From positions 128,910 to 192,909 of the forward strand of contig NZ_BMNS01000008.1 of assembly GCF_014646675.1 (NCBI RefSeq): DNA of 64,000 bases, in the 5' to 3' direction. Numbering within the stretch: the first letter of the stretch is position 1; every line of letters begins with the position of its first letter. The notes under the pieces are model-generated. The model searched no databases, had not been told where the DNA came from, and was given only the letters and a program-made list of their open reading frames with translations. This document shows positions 30,455-39,773 of this stretch, in pieces. Made by a program: the position numbers and the translations under genes. The stretch comes from Lutibacter litoralis (GTDB taxonomy: Bacteria > Bacteroidota > Bacteroidia > Flavobacteriales > Flavobacteriaceae).

Positions 30455-32524
30455 TTATTTTTTAATCAAACTTATCGCAAATCCTCCACCTTCTGCAAGT
30501 TGTAAAATTTCATTTGATTTATTTGATATTTCTAATTTTCTTATTGACAAACTTGTTGGATTTTTATCCCAATGCGCATCACTTCCATCTTCATAAATTA
30601 TTGCTTCATAAATAGTTTCTGCGTCTAAAAAGCTAAAATCTATTTTCATAGTTCTGGCATTTTCATCAGTTATTCCGCCAACAAACCAATTTTCTGAATT
30701 TCTTTCCTTACGTGCAATGGTTATAAAATCTCCAATTTCACCATTTAAGACCTTTGTTTCTTGCCAATCTACACCCACGTCATTTATAAATTGTAATGCT
30801 GGATTTCCTTCATAATTTTCAATTAAATCCGCTGCCATTTGAACAGGACTGTAAATAACCACATAGAGCGCTAATTGCTGTGCAATGGTTGTATTTACTT
30901 GATTATCTTTTTTCCATTTATCGAATTTAATATCAAAAATTCCTGGTGTATAATCAATTGGTCCTGCTAACATTCTGGTAAACGCAACAATTGATAAATG
31001 TTCTGGTGGATTTCCACCGTCGCTGGACCAAGCATTAAATTCTTGTCCGCGCAAACCTTCTCTAGAAATGGTATTTGGATAGGTTCTGCGCAATCCCGTT
31101 GCTTTTATTGGTTCGTGCGCATTAATTGCCACCTGATACTTTGCAGCTTTTATAATCGCATTATTATATTGGTTTACCATATATTGCCCGTGATGATATT
31201 CCCCTTTTGGTAAAATTTTACCAACATAACCCGTTTTAACAGTATGAATTCCTAAACGTTGCATTAATGCATACGCAGTATCTTGTTGTTTTTCATAAGT
31301 TTCGGTTGCTGCTGAAGTTTCGTGGTGCATAATAATTTCTACACCTTTTTCTTTTCCATAACGCACAACTTCGTCTAAATCATAGTCTGGATAAGGGGTT
31401 ACAAAATCGAAAACTCCTTCTCTATCCTCAAAACCAATCCAATGCTCCCAACCAGTATTCCAACCTTCAACCAACACAGCTCCAATATTATTTTTTGCTG
31501 AAAAATCTATAAATGCTTTCGCATTTTCTGTAGTTGCTCCGTGATTTCCTGAAGCCATATCCCATGACGATTTTCCTAAGTGCATTTCCCACCAGATTCC
31601 AGTATATTTTGTAGGTTTAAACCATGAGATATCTCCTAATTTATTTGGCTCGTTTAAGTTTACAATTAAGTTAGATGCTATTAAATCTCCAGCATTTTCA
31701 GCAATTTGAATAGTTCTCCAAGGCGTATTAAATGGTATTGTCTTTTTTACTTTGTATGAAGTATTATCTGAACCTACCAATACACTTTGCATAGCGTAAT
31801 TTACAGTATCTACTTTTAACGTCATTCCCGCATAATCTACCAAGCTAGCCTCGTGAAAACTTATATGCAATCCGCTTTCAGTTTTCATAGTTACTGGAGT
31901 ATTTACCGCATTATTTGGTATTGAAGTTTGGGCTAAATTCTCGTGACCGGCAAATTGTAATGCATCTATTTCCGATAATTTTGTGGTGTTGTATAAATGT
32001 TCATAAATATCCCAATCGCCTGGAATCCACCAAACTTTATGGTTTCCCGTTAAATTGAATTCCGTATGTTCTTCCGTAATTAAAACTTCTGAAATATTTT
32101 CTTGTTCTGGAAAGTTATATCTAAAACCAACACCATCATTAAAAACTCTAAAAACGATATTCAATTTTCTTTTTAATGCTGCAATTTCTTGAAGCTCAAC
32201 TTTTAATTCATTATAATTATTAACAACATCTAATTGTTCTCCCCAAGGCATTTGCCAAGTTTCATTAAAACTTGAATTTGTTGTCTTTATAATTTCAAAA
32301 TTAGTTGTTAGTGAACCAATATTTTCAAAATCAAAACCAAGTTTTGAAGTTTTTATAACTTCGTTATTTTTATAGGTGATTTTATAGGTTGGTTCTCCTT
32401 TTTCAGATAAAACTACATCTACTTTTATATTTTTATTGGGTGAAGTAGTTGTAATTTCTTCTTTTGGTAAACAGGAAAAGAAAGCGATACTTACTAATAG
32501 GATATTAAATTTTATAAATTTCAT
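30455..32524 (-). CDS. GH97 alpha-glucosidase (SusB-like) lipoprotein
   Basis: A 689-residue GH97 enzyme. The open frame extends to an ATG at 32548, but the ATG at 32524 gives MKFIKFNILLVSIAFFSCLPK, a proper lipoprotein signal (Cys17), and is preferred. The N-terminal GH97 beta-sandwich (about 20-270) is followed by the barrel with VEGWNTGWEHW, MHHETSAATE, INAHEPIKATGLRRTYPN, EGLRGQEFNAW and NPPEH. The Glu residues at the HHE, AHE, QEFN and PPEH positions match the inverting SusB-type subgroup rather than the retaining Asp subgroup (family knowledge). It should release glucose from malto-oligosaccharides. Confidence 0.9.
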   Translation of the reverse strand: MKFIKFNILLVSIAFFSCLPKEEITTTSPNKNIKVDVVLSEKGEPTYKITYKNNEVIKTSKLGFDFENIGSLTTNFEIIKTTNSSFNETWQMPWGEQLDVVNNYNELKVELQEIAALKRKLNIVFRVFNDGVGFRYNFPEQENISEVLITEEHTEFNLTGNHKVWWIPGDWDIYEHLYNTTKLSEIDALQFAGHENLAQTSIPNNAVNTPVTMKTESGLHISFHEASLVDYAGMTLKVDTVNYAMQSVLVGSDNTSYKVKKTIPFNTPWRTIQIAENAGDLIASNLIVNLNEPNKLGDISWFKPTKYTGIWWEMHLGKSSWDMASGNHGATTENAKAFIDFSAKNNIGAVLVEGWNTGWEHWIGFEDREGVFDFVTPYPDYDLDEVVRYGKEKGVEIIMHHETSAATETYEKQQDTAYALMQRLGIHTVKTGYVGKILPKGEYHHGQYMVNQYNNAIIKAAKYQVAINAHEPIKATGLRRTYPNTISREGLRGQEFNAWSSDGGNPPEHLSIVAFTRMLAGPIDYTPGIFDIKFDKWKKDNQVNTTIAQQLALYVVIYSPVQMAADLIENYEGNPALQFINDVGVDWQETKVLNGEIGDFITIARKERNSENWFVGGITDENARTMKIDFSFLDAETIYEAIIYEDGSDAHWDKNPTSLSIRKLEISNKSNEILQLAEGGGFAISLIKK

Positions 32525-32559
32525 TTGAATATTTTTTATATAAATCATTTCATTTATTG

Positions 32560-32602
32560 GTCATACTGAACTGGTTGCTGAGCGGAGTCGAAGCATCGGG
32601 TT
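32560..32602. repeat. Intergenic element with TCATACTGAACTGG / GAGCGGAGTCGAAGCA
   Basis: In the 107-bp gap between GH97 and GH13 a short GC-richer sequence (TCATACTGAACTGGTTGCTG then AGCGGAGTCGAAGCATCGGG) resembles dispersed intergenic sequences of Flavobacteria and shares GAGCGGAGTC/GAGCAGAGTC wording with the element at 28473. No coding capacity. Confidence 0.4.
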
Positions 32603-32631
32603 AGCCTAATGATTAGGACTCCTTATAATGT

Positions 32632-34302
32632 TTATTTATTTTCTTCTAGCAAGACAATGTTAAAAGGAGTATCAATTAAAATCTCTCCGTTTTTTACTGT
32701 AACTTCTTTTCCAGAATATGCGTCTTTTAAAATAGTTCCTTCAGAAAATAATTCGCCCACAATCAACTCTTTCTCTCCTTCTTTTAAATCCAATCCAATA
32801 ACTACTGCATCTTTAAAATTATCTTGTGAATATGTTCTTTGAAAAACATAAGGCGATTCTGATATCATTTTATGAATTCCTGCTCCAACAGCAGGATGAT
32901 TTTTTCTAAATTTTCCTAATTTTTGATAATGTCCTAATAGCTTTTTAGTTTCGTTATTAGTATCAATAGCATCCCAATTCATATTTGAACGTAGCGTTGC
33001 ATCTCCAACAGTACCTTCAATAGTTAAATCTCGTGCCGATTCATCTCCATAATATATTTGCGCACCACCTGGAGCTAATAATAATTTTGTTCCAGCTTCA
33101 AAAGTTTTTGTACGTTCTTTATCAAAAGGCTGTCCATCATCGTGCGAAGTTAAATAGTTTAAAACTCCGTACTCTTTTAAATCCTTTTGTAGAATACTAT
33201 CATATCTTGAGAATAATTCTTCATAACTGTTCATTTGAGCGGCATTCCACTTAAATTCAAAATTGATTTGGCTCGTAAACATATTATCAAAATAATTCAC
33301 TTTTTTATCGCCAAAATCGAAATATTTTCCACCAGAAATTCCGTAGTTATAAACTTCACCAACAATATAAAATTCGTTATCATCTAAAACTTCATCAGGA
33401 TTGTTTTCTTTCCATACTGCAAATGCTCTATCACATTCTGTTTTAAAATTTTCCCAAACCAATTCATCGGTATGTTTCACTGTATCAGCCCTGTAACCAT
33501 CAACCCCAAATTCTCTAACATAATCAGTTAACCACTTTATAATGTAATATTTAGGCAGTTTTGGATAGCCTGTTTCTTTAAAAAAATCGTTCAATTCTTT
33601 TAATTCTTGCTCGTATCTGCCTTCAGCTTTCCATTTTTCAACCAAAGGTTTTGGCAAATCAACCTCCTTAGTACTATTGGTTAAAATATCTGGTAAGTTT
33701 TCAACTAAGGTGCAATTAACAGTATTATCAAAGTTAGAATAGTTACACTGTGGTTCAGTTCTAACCCAATCATTATCCCAAACAGGATCTTTTTCGGTAA
33801 CTGGTCCAGTATGGTTAATTACCCCATCCAATACTATTCTAATTCCATTTTTATGAGCAGTTTCAACTAAAATTCTCAAATCATCCACAGTCCCAAAATT
33901 TGGGTCTAAAGCAGTCCAATCTTTTGCCCAATAAGCGTGATAGCCATAACTAACACCCGTGCCTTCATCTGTTGCTCCGTGAATTTGCTCAACAATTGGT
34001 GAAAACCAAATAGCATTGATTCCCAAATCGGTAAAATAACCTTCTTCAATTTTTTGAGTAATTCCTTTTATATCTCCTCCTTCAAAACCTCGTAAAACTC
34101 CCGTTTCTTTAGTTCTTCCGAAGTTTACATCGTTCGAAGTATCTCCATTATTGAATCTATCTGTTAATAAAAAATACATATTTACACCTTCCCACACGAA
34201 AGGGACTTCTTGACTTGTTGTTTCTATAGCTGATTCAGTCTTTTTTTCTTGACAACTAAAAAGTGCAATTAATACAAGTAAAAGGAAACAATACTTTTTC
34301 AT
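32632..34302 (-). CDS. GH13 alpha-amylase lipoprotein (MalS/periplasmic type)
   Basis: A 556-residue amylase with lipobox LFSC (Cys17). The start EGVNMYFLLTDRFNNGD is characteristic of secreted GH13 amylases. The active-site regions are VLDGVINHTG (I), FGVDGYRADTVKH (II, nucleophile Asp), YIVGEVYN (III, acid Glu) and YLTSHDDGQPF (IV). A long Lys/Glu-rich insert sits between regions I and II (about residues 195-255). A C-terminal beta-sandwich ends the protein. It starts 3 bp after the GH31 stop, so the two are co-transcribed. Confidence 0.9.
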   Translation of the reverse strand: MKKYCFLLLVLIALFSCQEKKTESAIETTSQEVPFVWEGVNMYFLLTDRFNNGDTSNDVNFGRTKETGVLRGFEGGDIKGITQKIEEGYFTDLGINAIWFSPIVEQIHGATDEGTGVSYGYHAYWAKDWTALDPNFGTVDDLRILVETAHKNGIRIVLDGVINHTGPVTEKDPVWDNDWVRTEPQCNYSNFDNTVNCTLVENLPDILTNSTKEVDLPKPLVEKWKAEGRYEQELKELNDFFKETGYPKLPKYYIIKWLTDYVREFGVDGYRADTVKHTDELVWENFKTECDRAFAVWKENNPDEVLDDNEFYIVGEVYNYGISGGKYFDFGDKKVNYFDNMFTSQINFEFKWNAAQMNSYEELFSRYDSILQKDLKEYGVLNYLTSHDDGQPFDKERTKTFEAGTKLLLAPGGAQIYYGDESARDLTIEGTVGDATLRSNMNWDAIDTNNETKKLLGHYQKLGKFRKNHPAVGAGIHKMISESPYVFQRTYSQDNFKDAVVIGLDLKEGEKELIVGELFSEGTILKDAYSGKEVTVKNGEILIDTPFNIVLLEENK

Positions 34303-34305
34303 TCT

Positions 34306-36693
34306 TTAAAATTTTATTTTTATTTCTATATCCTTTGAATTGTTCCAATTAACTGGAATTATTAAGGTTTTATTTTTTGAGCTATAGCCTCCATTTTGTA
34401 GGCTCTTATTTCCAATTTTTACTTTTTTGGGAAATTTAGAAACATTATGAATTATTAAATTAATTTGTTTTGTTGAAGATTTAAATTCACTTCCTATTTC
34501 AGCTTCAAAATCAATTTCAAACCAACGTTTTTCTTGTTCAGCTTCAAACTCTAAAATCTCAAACATTTCTTTTTCAAATGCATCTTTTGTTTCACCATCA
34601 TCATTGTATAATTTGTATTCACTTTCTGTTACAGTTTCATCATAATAAAAGTGTAAATCGAACGTGTTTAAATTATAGCTTGAAGTGTTTTGAATTGATT
34701 CAATCAAAGGAATAAAAGCACCTCCACGAACATAGGTTGGAATACTTTCTTTATTTAAGTGAACTGTTTTAATTTGTCCGCCTTCAACCTTTTCATTAGT
34801 ATAAAAATTATACCAATTAGAACCTTTTGGAAATACAACTTTTTGTTCTTTAATACCTGCCGAAGTCACTGGGCTTACTAAAAATGAATCTCCCCATAAA
34901 TACGTTTTATCAACTTCCATTAAACTTTCATTTCCTTCTTCAAAAAATAAAGGTCGCATTAAAGGAGTTCCTTTTTGATTGTTTTCAAAAGCTAAATTGT
35001 AATTGTAAGGTAATAACCTATAACGTAACTCAATCGATTTTTTAGCTAATTCTTTCGTTTTTTCATCTCTAAAAATAGGTTCAGAAGGTACATCTTCTTG
35101 CGCATGCGGACGATAAATTGGTTGAAAAACACCATATTGTAACCAACGTGTGTACAATTCATCATCTAAATTTGCACCTGCAAAACCGCCTAAATCTGAA
35201 TGCATAAATGCCATTCCCTGCATTCCCATTTGCAACGAAATTTCCATTTGTGGTTTTAATCCGCCCCAAGTTCGGTTAACATCTCCAGACCAAGGAATCA
35301 TTCCGTAATGTTGAGAACCAGAATATCCTGCGCGCATTAAAATAAACGGACGCTCATTTGAGAACTCTTTTTCGTAACCTTTTGCAATTAATTTTGCCCA
35401 GTTGTGGCCATAGATATTGTGCACTTCGTCTGCTGTTCCGGTATAATGCAATAAATCCGAAGGATGTACTTCAGGTTCTCCTAAATCTCCCCACCAACCA
35501 GCAACTCCATAACTTTTTAAATCTTTATAAATATCCCAAAACCACTTATTTCCTTCTGGTTTAAAAATATCAATAAGGCCCGTATTTCCAAAGTAGAAAT
35601 CGTAGGTATAAGGTTTTCCTTCCTTGGTTTTTCCTAAAATATCTTTTTCAACAGCATTGTTCCAATTTTTTGAAGTAGTTAGTACAAAAGGTTCGGTTAT
35701 TAAAATAGTATTAACACCTTTTTCTTTTAAATCGGAAATCATTCTTTTCGGATTTGGAAACGAATCTTTTTCAAATTCAAAATTCCCCATAGTCCCTTTC
35801 ATTTCTTTACCAAACCAATATAAATCTAAAATTACTGCATCAACTGGAATTTCTTCCTCTATAAACGTATCGATAGTTTCAATGATTTCTTTTTGAGAAT
35901 GGTAGCCAAATCTACTTGAAAAGTTACCCAATGCCCAACGTGGAATTAAAGGCTGAAAACCTGTTAATTTCACATAATTTTCAATAAGTTCTTTCCAATC
36001 GTCACCCGCAATTATTTGATAAGTTTTTCTTCCTGAAATAGTTTCATAAGCAAGTGTATTATCTGTTTTACTATCTAAATCTAAATAACCAATTGGCGCA
36101 TTATCGAAATGAATGGCGTACATTTTTGAAGAATACACCAAAGGAATGCTAAAATTCATTAATTCCGAATGGGTTTCGTAACCATAATGTGCTCTATTAT
36201 ACAATTGTAAACGGTTACCTCTGCGATTCATTCCAAGAACCCTTGCACCACCACCCATTAAAATTTCATCATTCGTTAAATTGAAATCTAGCACTTCATA
36301 TTCATCGTTTTTTGAATAACCATTTTTTTCTGATGTCAGTAAATTTCCTTTATAATAATAGAATATTTGAAACGGTGAATGCGCAATTTTTACTAAAAAA
36401 TCCAACATCTTAATTTCAGTTAAATCATCCGTTTCAATAATATTCATTTCAACCACCTTAGGTTTTAAAACAACTGCGTGCGAATTTGAATTAAATATTT
36501 GTCCTGTTGGAATAAAAGAAGTTTCTATAATTTTATTGCCATATGATTGAAATTTATAAACGCCATCGTTTGTTTTTACTTCAACATAGTTTTTGTATTT
36601 TGAAATACTTTCAAATTTTCTATCTGAATTTTGAGCATAGAAAATTGTTGTTGAAATGGAAAAAAGGAAAATAAATAATTTTAGTATTTTCAT
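34306..36693 (-). CDS. GH31 alpha-glucosidase
   Basis: A 795-residue GH31 enzyme with a signal peptide ending at IFYAQ. An N-terminal beta-sandwich (about 20-230) precedes the barrel. YGVAGWWGDLGEPE holds the nucleophile Asp, and IPWSGDVNRTWGGL holds the acid/base Asp. PRWALGNFSSRFGYHSQ and MQGMAFMHSDLGGFAG are also family motifs. C-terminal beta-domains (DUF5110-like, YKLYNDDGETKDAF) follow. It should remove glucose from the non-reducing end of alpha-glucans in the periplasm. Upstream is a 172-bp gap with hairpins, so it may have partly independent expression from the genes before it. Confidence 0.92.
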   Translation of the reverse strand: MKILKLFIFLFSISTTIFYAQNSDRKFESISKYKNYVEVKTNDGVYKFQSYGNKIIETSFIPTGQIFNSNSHAVVLKPKVVEMNIIETDDLTEIKMLDFLVKIAHSPFQIFYYYKGNLLTSEKNGYSKNDEYEVLDFNLTNDEILMGGGARVLGMNRRGNRLQLYNRAHYGYETHSELMNFSIPLVYSSKMYAIHFDNAPIGYLDLDSKTDNTLAYETISGRKTYQIIAGDDWKELIENYVKLTGFQPLIPRWALGNFSSRFGYHSQKEIIETIDTFIEEEIPVDAVILDLYWFGKEMKGTMGNFEFEKDSFPNPKRMISDLKEKGVNTILITEPFVLTTSKNWNNAVEKDILGKTKEGKPYTYDFYFGNTGLIDIFKPEGNKWFWDIYKDLKSYGVAGWWGDLGEPEVHPSDLLHYTGTADEVHNIYGHNWAKLIAKGYEKEFSNERPFILMRAGYSGSQHYGMIPWSGDVNRTWGGLKPQMEISLQMGMQGMAFMHSDLGGFAGANLDDELYTRWLQYGVFQPIYRPHAQEDVPSEPIFRDEKTKELAKKSIELRYRLLPYNYNLAFENNQKGTPLMRPLFFEEGNESLMEVDKTYLWGDSFLVSPVTSAGIKEQKVVFPKGSNWYNFYTNEKVEGGQIKTVHLNKESIPTYVRGGAFIPLIESIQNTSSYNLNTFDLHFYYDETVTESEYKLYNDDGETKDAFEKEMFEILEFEAEQEKRWFEIDFEAEIGSEFKSSTKQINLIIHNVSKFPKKVKIGNKSLQNGGYSSKNKTLIIPVNWNNSKDIEIKIKF

Positions 36694-36730
36694 TAAAATT
36701 TACTCTTTTATAATTTAATTTATCAATGTC

Positions 36731-36811
36731 ATTCCTGCGAAGGCAGGAATCCATATAATACTCACTTTAGTGCTTACCTCTTAGATATTTGGATACCTGC
36801 TTTCACAGGTT
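36731..36811. repeat. Pair of short palindromic elements
   Basis: ATTCCTGC/GCAGGAAT (36731-36750) and ACCTG/CAGGT (36795-36810) lie in the esterase-GH31 gap. The first belongs to the CATTCCTGCGAAGGCAGGAATC class of dispersed intergenic palindromes widely seen in bacteria. The second, GGATACCTGCTTTCACAGGT, looks like a diverged relative in a different register. Confidence 0.5.
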
Positions 36812-36832
36812 GCCATTCTCTATTTATATAAG

Positions 36833-36853
36833 AACCTGAAACAATTTCAGGTT
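36833..36853 (-). terminator. Hairpin after the esterase gene, possible intra-operon attenuator
   Basis: AACCTGAAA/TTTCAGGTT is a 9-bp perfect stem with a 3-nt loop, 12 bp beyond the esterase stop. On the minus strand it is followed by CTTATATAAA, so the T-run is poor. It may reduce rather than stop read-through into GH31. Confidence 0.45.
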
Positions 36854-36865
36854 TACGGATTACTG

Positions 36866-37834
36866 TTATTTTTTCAATAAAAATTCCACAGGAATTTGAA
36901 AACGTTGATTCCAAGAATTTTCTGAATGATCGTGACCTTCAAATTTTGAATTTCGTGAATTTGTTTCATCAAAATCTTTTAATTTTAATACCTCATCTAC
37001 TCTATGCTGATAAGGTAAATAGAACTTATCTAATGTTGCTGTACCGTAATCGAAATATATTTTATGTGTATTTGAAGATGGTAAGTTCTGCTCTAAATAC
37101 TTAAAAAATGATTCTGGCATGGGGTTTTCTTTAAACGGCATAATACCAGGCCAATGTGTTGACAAACAAGCTGCACCACCAAAAATAGTTGGATACTCAC
37201 ATAATGCGTACATTGAAATTAATCCCCCCATACTTGATCCCGAAATAAATGTGTTTTCAGCATTGGTGTGTACAGGAAAATTGGTATCAATAAATGGTTT
37301 CACTTCTTCTACTATAAACTTTAAATAGTTATCTGAATTTGGCGATTTAAAATCGCTTCCATATTGTTTCTTACTAACCTCTGCAATTGAATCTCTAAAC
37401 TTTTCAGGCAGTGTTTCAAAAGGTTTTTGAGGATAATAATTTTGATGTCTAATATCCGCATGATTCCATATTGCAACCACAATTGTATTTTTAATTTTTC
37501 CTTCAGAAATTAAACCTCCAATTATTTCATCTACTTTCCATTCTTGTTTATTCCAAGTAGCTTCAGCATCAAATAACATTTGACCGTCGTGCATATATAA
37601 AACTGCAAATTTTTTATTTTCAGAATAATTATTCGGGAGCCAAACATCTACTGTTCTTGGTCTTACGTATTTGGATGGAAAACTATCAATTCTTTTAATT
37701 GTCCCAAAACTTAATGCTCCTGTATAATTTAAAAACTCAATCTTAACTTCATTCTTTTTAGAATGTTGATTTTCTTTACAAGAGGAAAATCCTAAAAATA
37801 GTACAACTAAAAAAAGAAATTTTAAAACTTTCAT
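36866..37834 (-). CDS. Alpha/beta-hydrolase, esterase D / Fes-like family, lipoprotein
   Basis: A 322-residue protein with lipobox FSSC (Cys19). The PF00756-type esterase fold is shown by VDVWLPNNYSENKKFAVLYMHDGQMLFD, the nucleophile elbow FISGSSMGGLISMYAL (Ser in GSSMGG) and the late His in EGHDHSENSW. The substrate is unknown; acetylated sugars or a co-imported compound are possible. It lies 3 bp downstream of the neopullulanase-type gene, so it belongs to the glucan operon, although an esterase is not an obvious need for starch use. Confidence 0.85.
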   Translation of the reverse strand: MKVLKFLFLVVLFLGFSSCKENQHSKKNEVKIEFLNYTGALSFGTIKRIDSFPSKYVRPRTVDVWLPNNYSENKKFAVLYMHDGQMLFDAEATWNKQEWKVDEIIGGLISEGKIKNTIVVAIWNHADIRHQNYYPQKPFETLPEKFRDSIAEVSKKQYGSDFKSPNSDNYLKFIVEEVKPFIDTNFPVHTNAENTFISGSSMGGLISMYALCEYPTIFGGAACLSTHWPGIMPFKENPMPESFFKYLEQNLPSSNTHKIYFDYGTATLDKFYLPYQHRVDEVLKLKDFDETNSRNSKFEGHDHSENSWNQRFQIPVEFLLKK

Positions 37835-37837
37835 AAC

Positions 37838-39703
37838 TTATAGTTTTGTAGTTAAAATAGTAATTCCTTTTGAATTTAATTTTAATGATTTTGACCAGAT
37901 AAACTCGTTTTCTGAAATTATATTTTTAACCGTTTTACCTTGCAATCCAATTTCTTCAAATCGAGTTAAATCTAAATATATAGACTTTTCATTTTTATTC
38001 AAAATTACGGTTACAACTTCATTTTCTAACAATCTGAACAATACATAAACTCCATTATCCGGCGCAAAATGAATTGTTTTACCAGAATGAATTGCTTTAC
38101 TATTTTTACGATAATTCAATACTTTTTTCATAAAAGACTGCATCTCTATTTGATCTTTTGTAAGTCCTTTACCTGTAAAAGCATTCACTTTATCACCTTT
38201 CCATCCTCCAGGAAAATCGGTTCTAATTAGACCGTGATCGTCTGGTTTTGCCGAATCATTCATTAATATTTCTGTTCCATAATATATTTGAGAAATTCTT
38301 GGTAATGCTAGTAAATAACCCAGTGCCATTTTAGTATTTACAATATCTTCGTTTAATTGTGTAAAAATACGGCTCATATCATGGTTGTCTGGAAAAATCA
38401 TAATTTTACTCGGATTTGCATACGAAAAATCGTTTGCTAAACCTTCGTACATTTTTACCAAACCTTTATCCCAGCTTTCATCTTCATTTAAAGCATCTAC
38501 AATGTTTTGTTGCATTGGAAAATCCATTGTTGAAGTTAAATTTGACTTATAACCATCTTTGTTATTTTGTCCTTTTTGCCAATAACCAACTAATAGTGGA
38601 TTTAAACTCCACTCCTCACCTACAATACTAAAGTTCGGATATTCATCCATTATTGCACCTGCCCAATTACTCATAAAATCTTTGTCTGGATATGGATATG
38701 TATCTTGGCGAATCCCTCCTAAATCCAATGTTTCAACCCACCAAATACTATTTTGAATTAAGTAATTAGCAACCAATGGGTTTTTCTGATTTAAATCTGG
38801 CATTGCATCAACAAACCAACCTTCGTTCATTAAATCACTATCTTTTTTTGAAGCATAACTATCTTGATTTACAGTTCTACGATGATTTGTAACGCGTAAA
38901 TTTCCTTTCAAAAATTCTTCTTGATAATTAATCCATTCTTTTGAAGGTAAATCTTCCATCCACCAATGTTCAATACCTATATGATTTGCCACTTGATCCA
39001 TCACCATTTTTATTCCTTTCTCCTTCGCTTTTGCAGCCAATTCAATATACTCTTCCATAGTTCCAAAACGTGGGTCTGGTTGGTATAAATCGGTAATTGC
39101 ATAACCGTGATACGAACTTTCTTTCATATCATTTTCTAGTACAGGTGTTGACCAAATTGCCGTAAAACCCATATCGGAAATATAATCTAAATGATTTGTG
39201 ATTCCTTTTATATCACCACCGTGACGTGCATAATCGTGCTTTCTATTAATTTTAGTTTCACGCATCCCTTTTACAATATCATTTGAAGGATCTGCATTTG
39301 CAAAACGATCTGGTGTTATTAAATAAATAGCATCTGAACTATCAAATCCTTTACGAAGTTTTGAATCTTTCTCTCGCTCTTTTAATTCGTAATCAACACT
39401 AAAATTATTGCGTCTTCCTTTTTTCTTAAAATCTATTTTGAAGAGACCAACAGGTGCTTTTGAAACGTCAACTGTTAAAAAAACATAATTTTTGTTATCT
39501 GTTTTCTTTATTTCTTTCAATTTAATAAACTCATTATTAATTGAAGGTGTAAAGGTTGCAATTTCATGACCATAAACTAATATTTCAACTTGGTTATGAT
39601 TCATTCCAACCCACCAATTTGGCGGTTCTATTTTCTTCACTTTTTGAGCATAAGAAGTTAAACTAACAGATAACAATAGTAAAAGCAAGTAGTTAATTTT
39701 CAT
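37838..39703 (-). CDS. GH13 neopullulanase/cyclomaltodextrinase (SusA-like)
   Basis: A 621-residue enzyme with a signal peptide ending at TSYAQ. The N-terminal Ig-like domain (about 25-110, IEPPNWWVGMNHNQVEILVYG) is that of SusA/cyclomaltodextrinases. The GH13 core has MVMDQVANHIG (I), LGGIRQDTYPYPDKDF (II, nucleophile Asp), FSIVGEEW (III, acid Glu) and FPDNHDMSRIF (IV). A short C-terminal sandwich follows. It should cleave imported malto-oligosaccharides or pullulan pieces in the periplasm. It follows GH65 by 70 bp. Confidence 0.9.
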   Translation of the reverse strand: MKINYLLLLLLSVSLTSYAQKVKKIEPPNWWVGMNHNQVEILVYGHEIATFTPSINNEFIKLKEIKKTDNKNYVFLTVDVSKAPVGLFKIDFKKKGRRNNFSVDYELKEREKDSKLRKGFDSSDAIYLITPDRFANADPSNDIVKGMRETKINRKHDYARHGGDIKGITNHLDYISDMGFTAIWSTPVLENDMKESSYHGYAITDLYQPDPRFGTMEEYIELAAKAKEKGIKMVMDQVANHIGIEHWWMEDLPSKEWINYQEEFLKGNLRVTNHRRTVNQDSYASKKDSDLMNEGWFVDAMPDLNQKNPLVANYLIQNSIWWVETLDLGGIRQDTYPYPDKDFMSNWAGAIMDEYPNFSIVGEEWSLNPLLVGYWQKGQNNKDGYKSNLTSTMDFPMQQNIVDALNEDESWDKGLVKMYEGLANDFSYANPSKIMIFPDNHDMSRIFTQLNEDIVNTKMALGYLLALPRISQIYYGTEILMNDSAKPDDHGLIRTDFPGGWKGDKVNAFTGKGLTKDQIEMQSFMKKVLNYRKNSKAIHSGKTIHFAPDNGVYVLFRLLENEVVTVILNKNEKSIYLDLTRFEEIGLQGKTVKNIISENEFIWSKSLKLNSKGITILTTKL

Positions 39704-39773
39704 TTTTTTTATTTATTTGTAATTTAAAATATCATTTCGACCTCTCTAAATGACCCTTAAAATGCTACATGAT

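Noticed and set aside
32525-32548. Upstream ATG (32548) for the GH97 lipoprotein
   Set aside because: Starting at 32524 yields a normal lipoprotein signal; the extra eight residues would put charged and polar residues before it.
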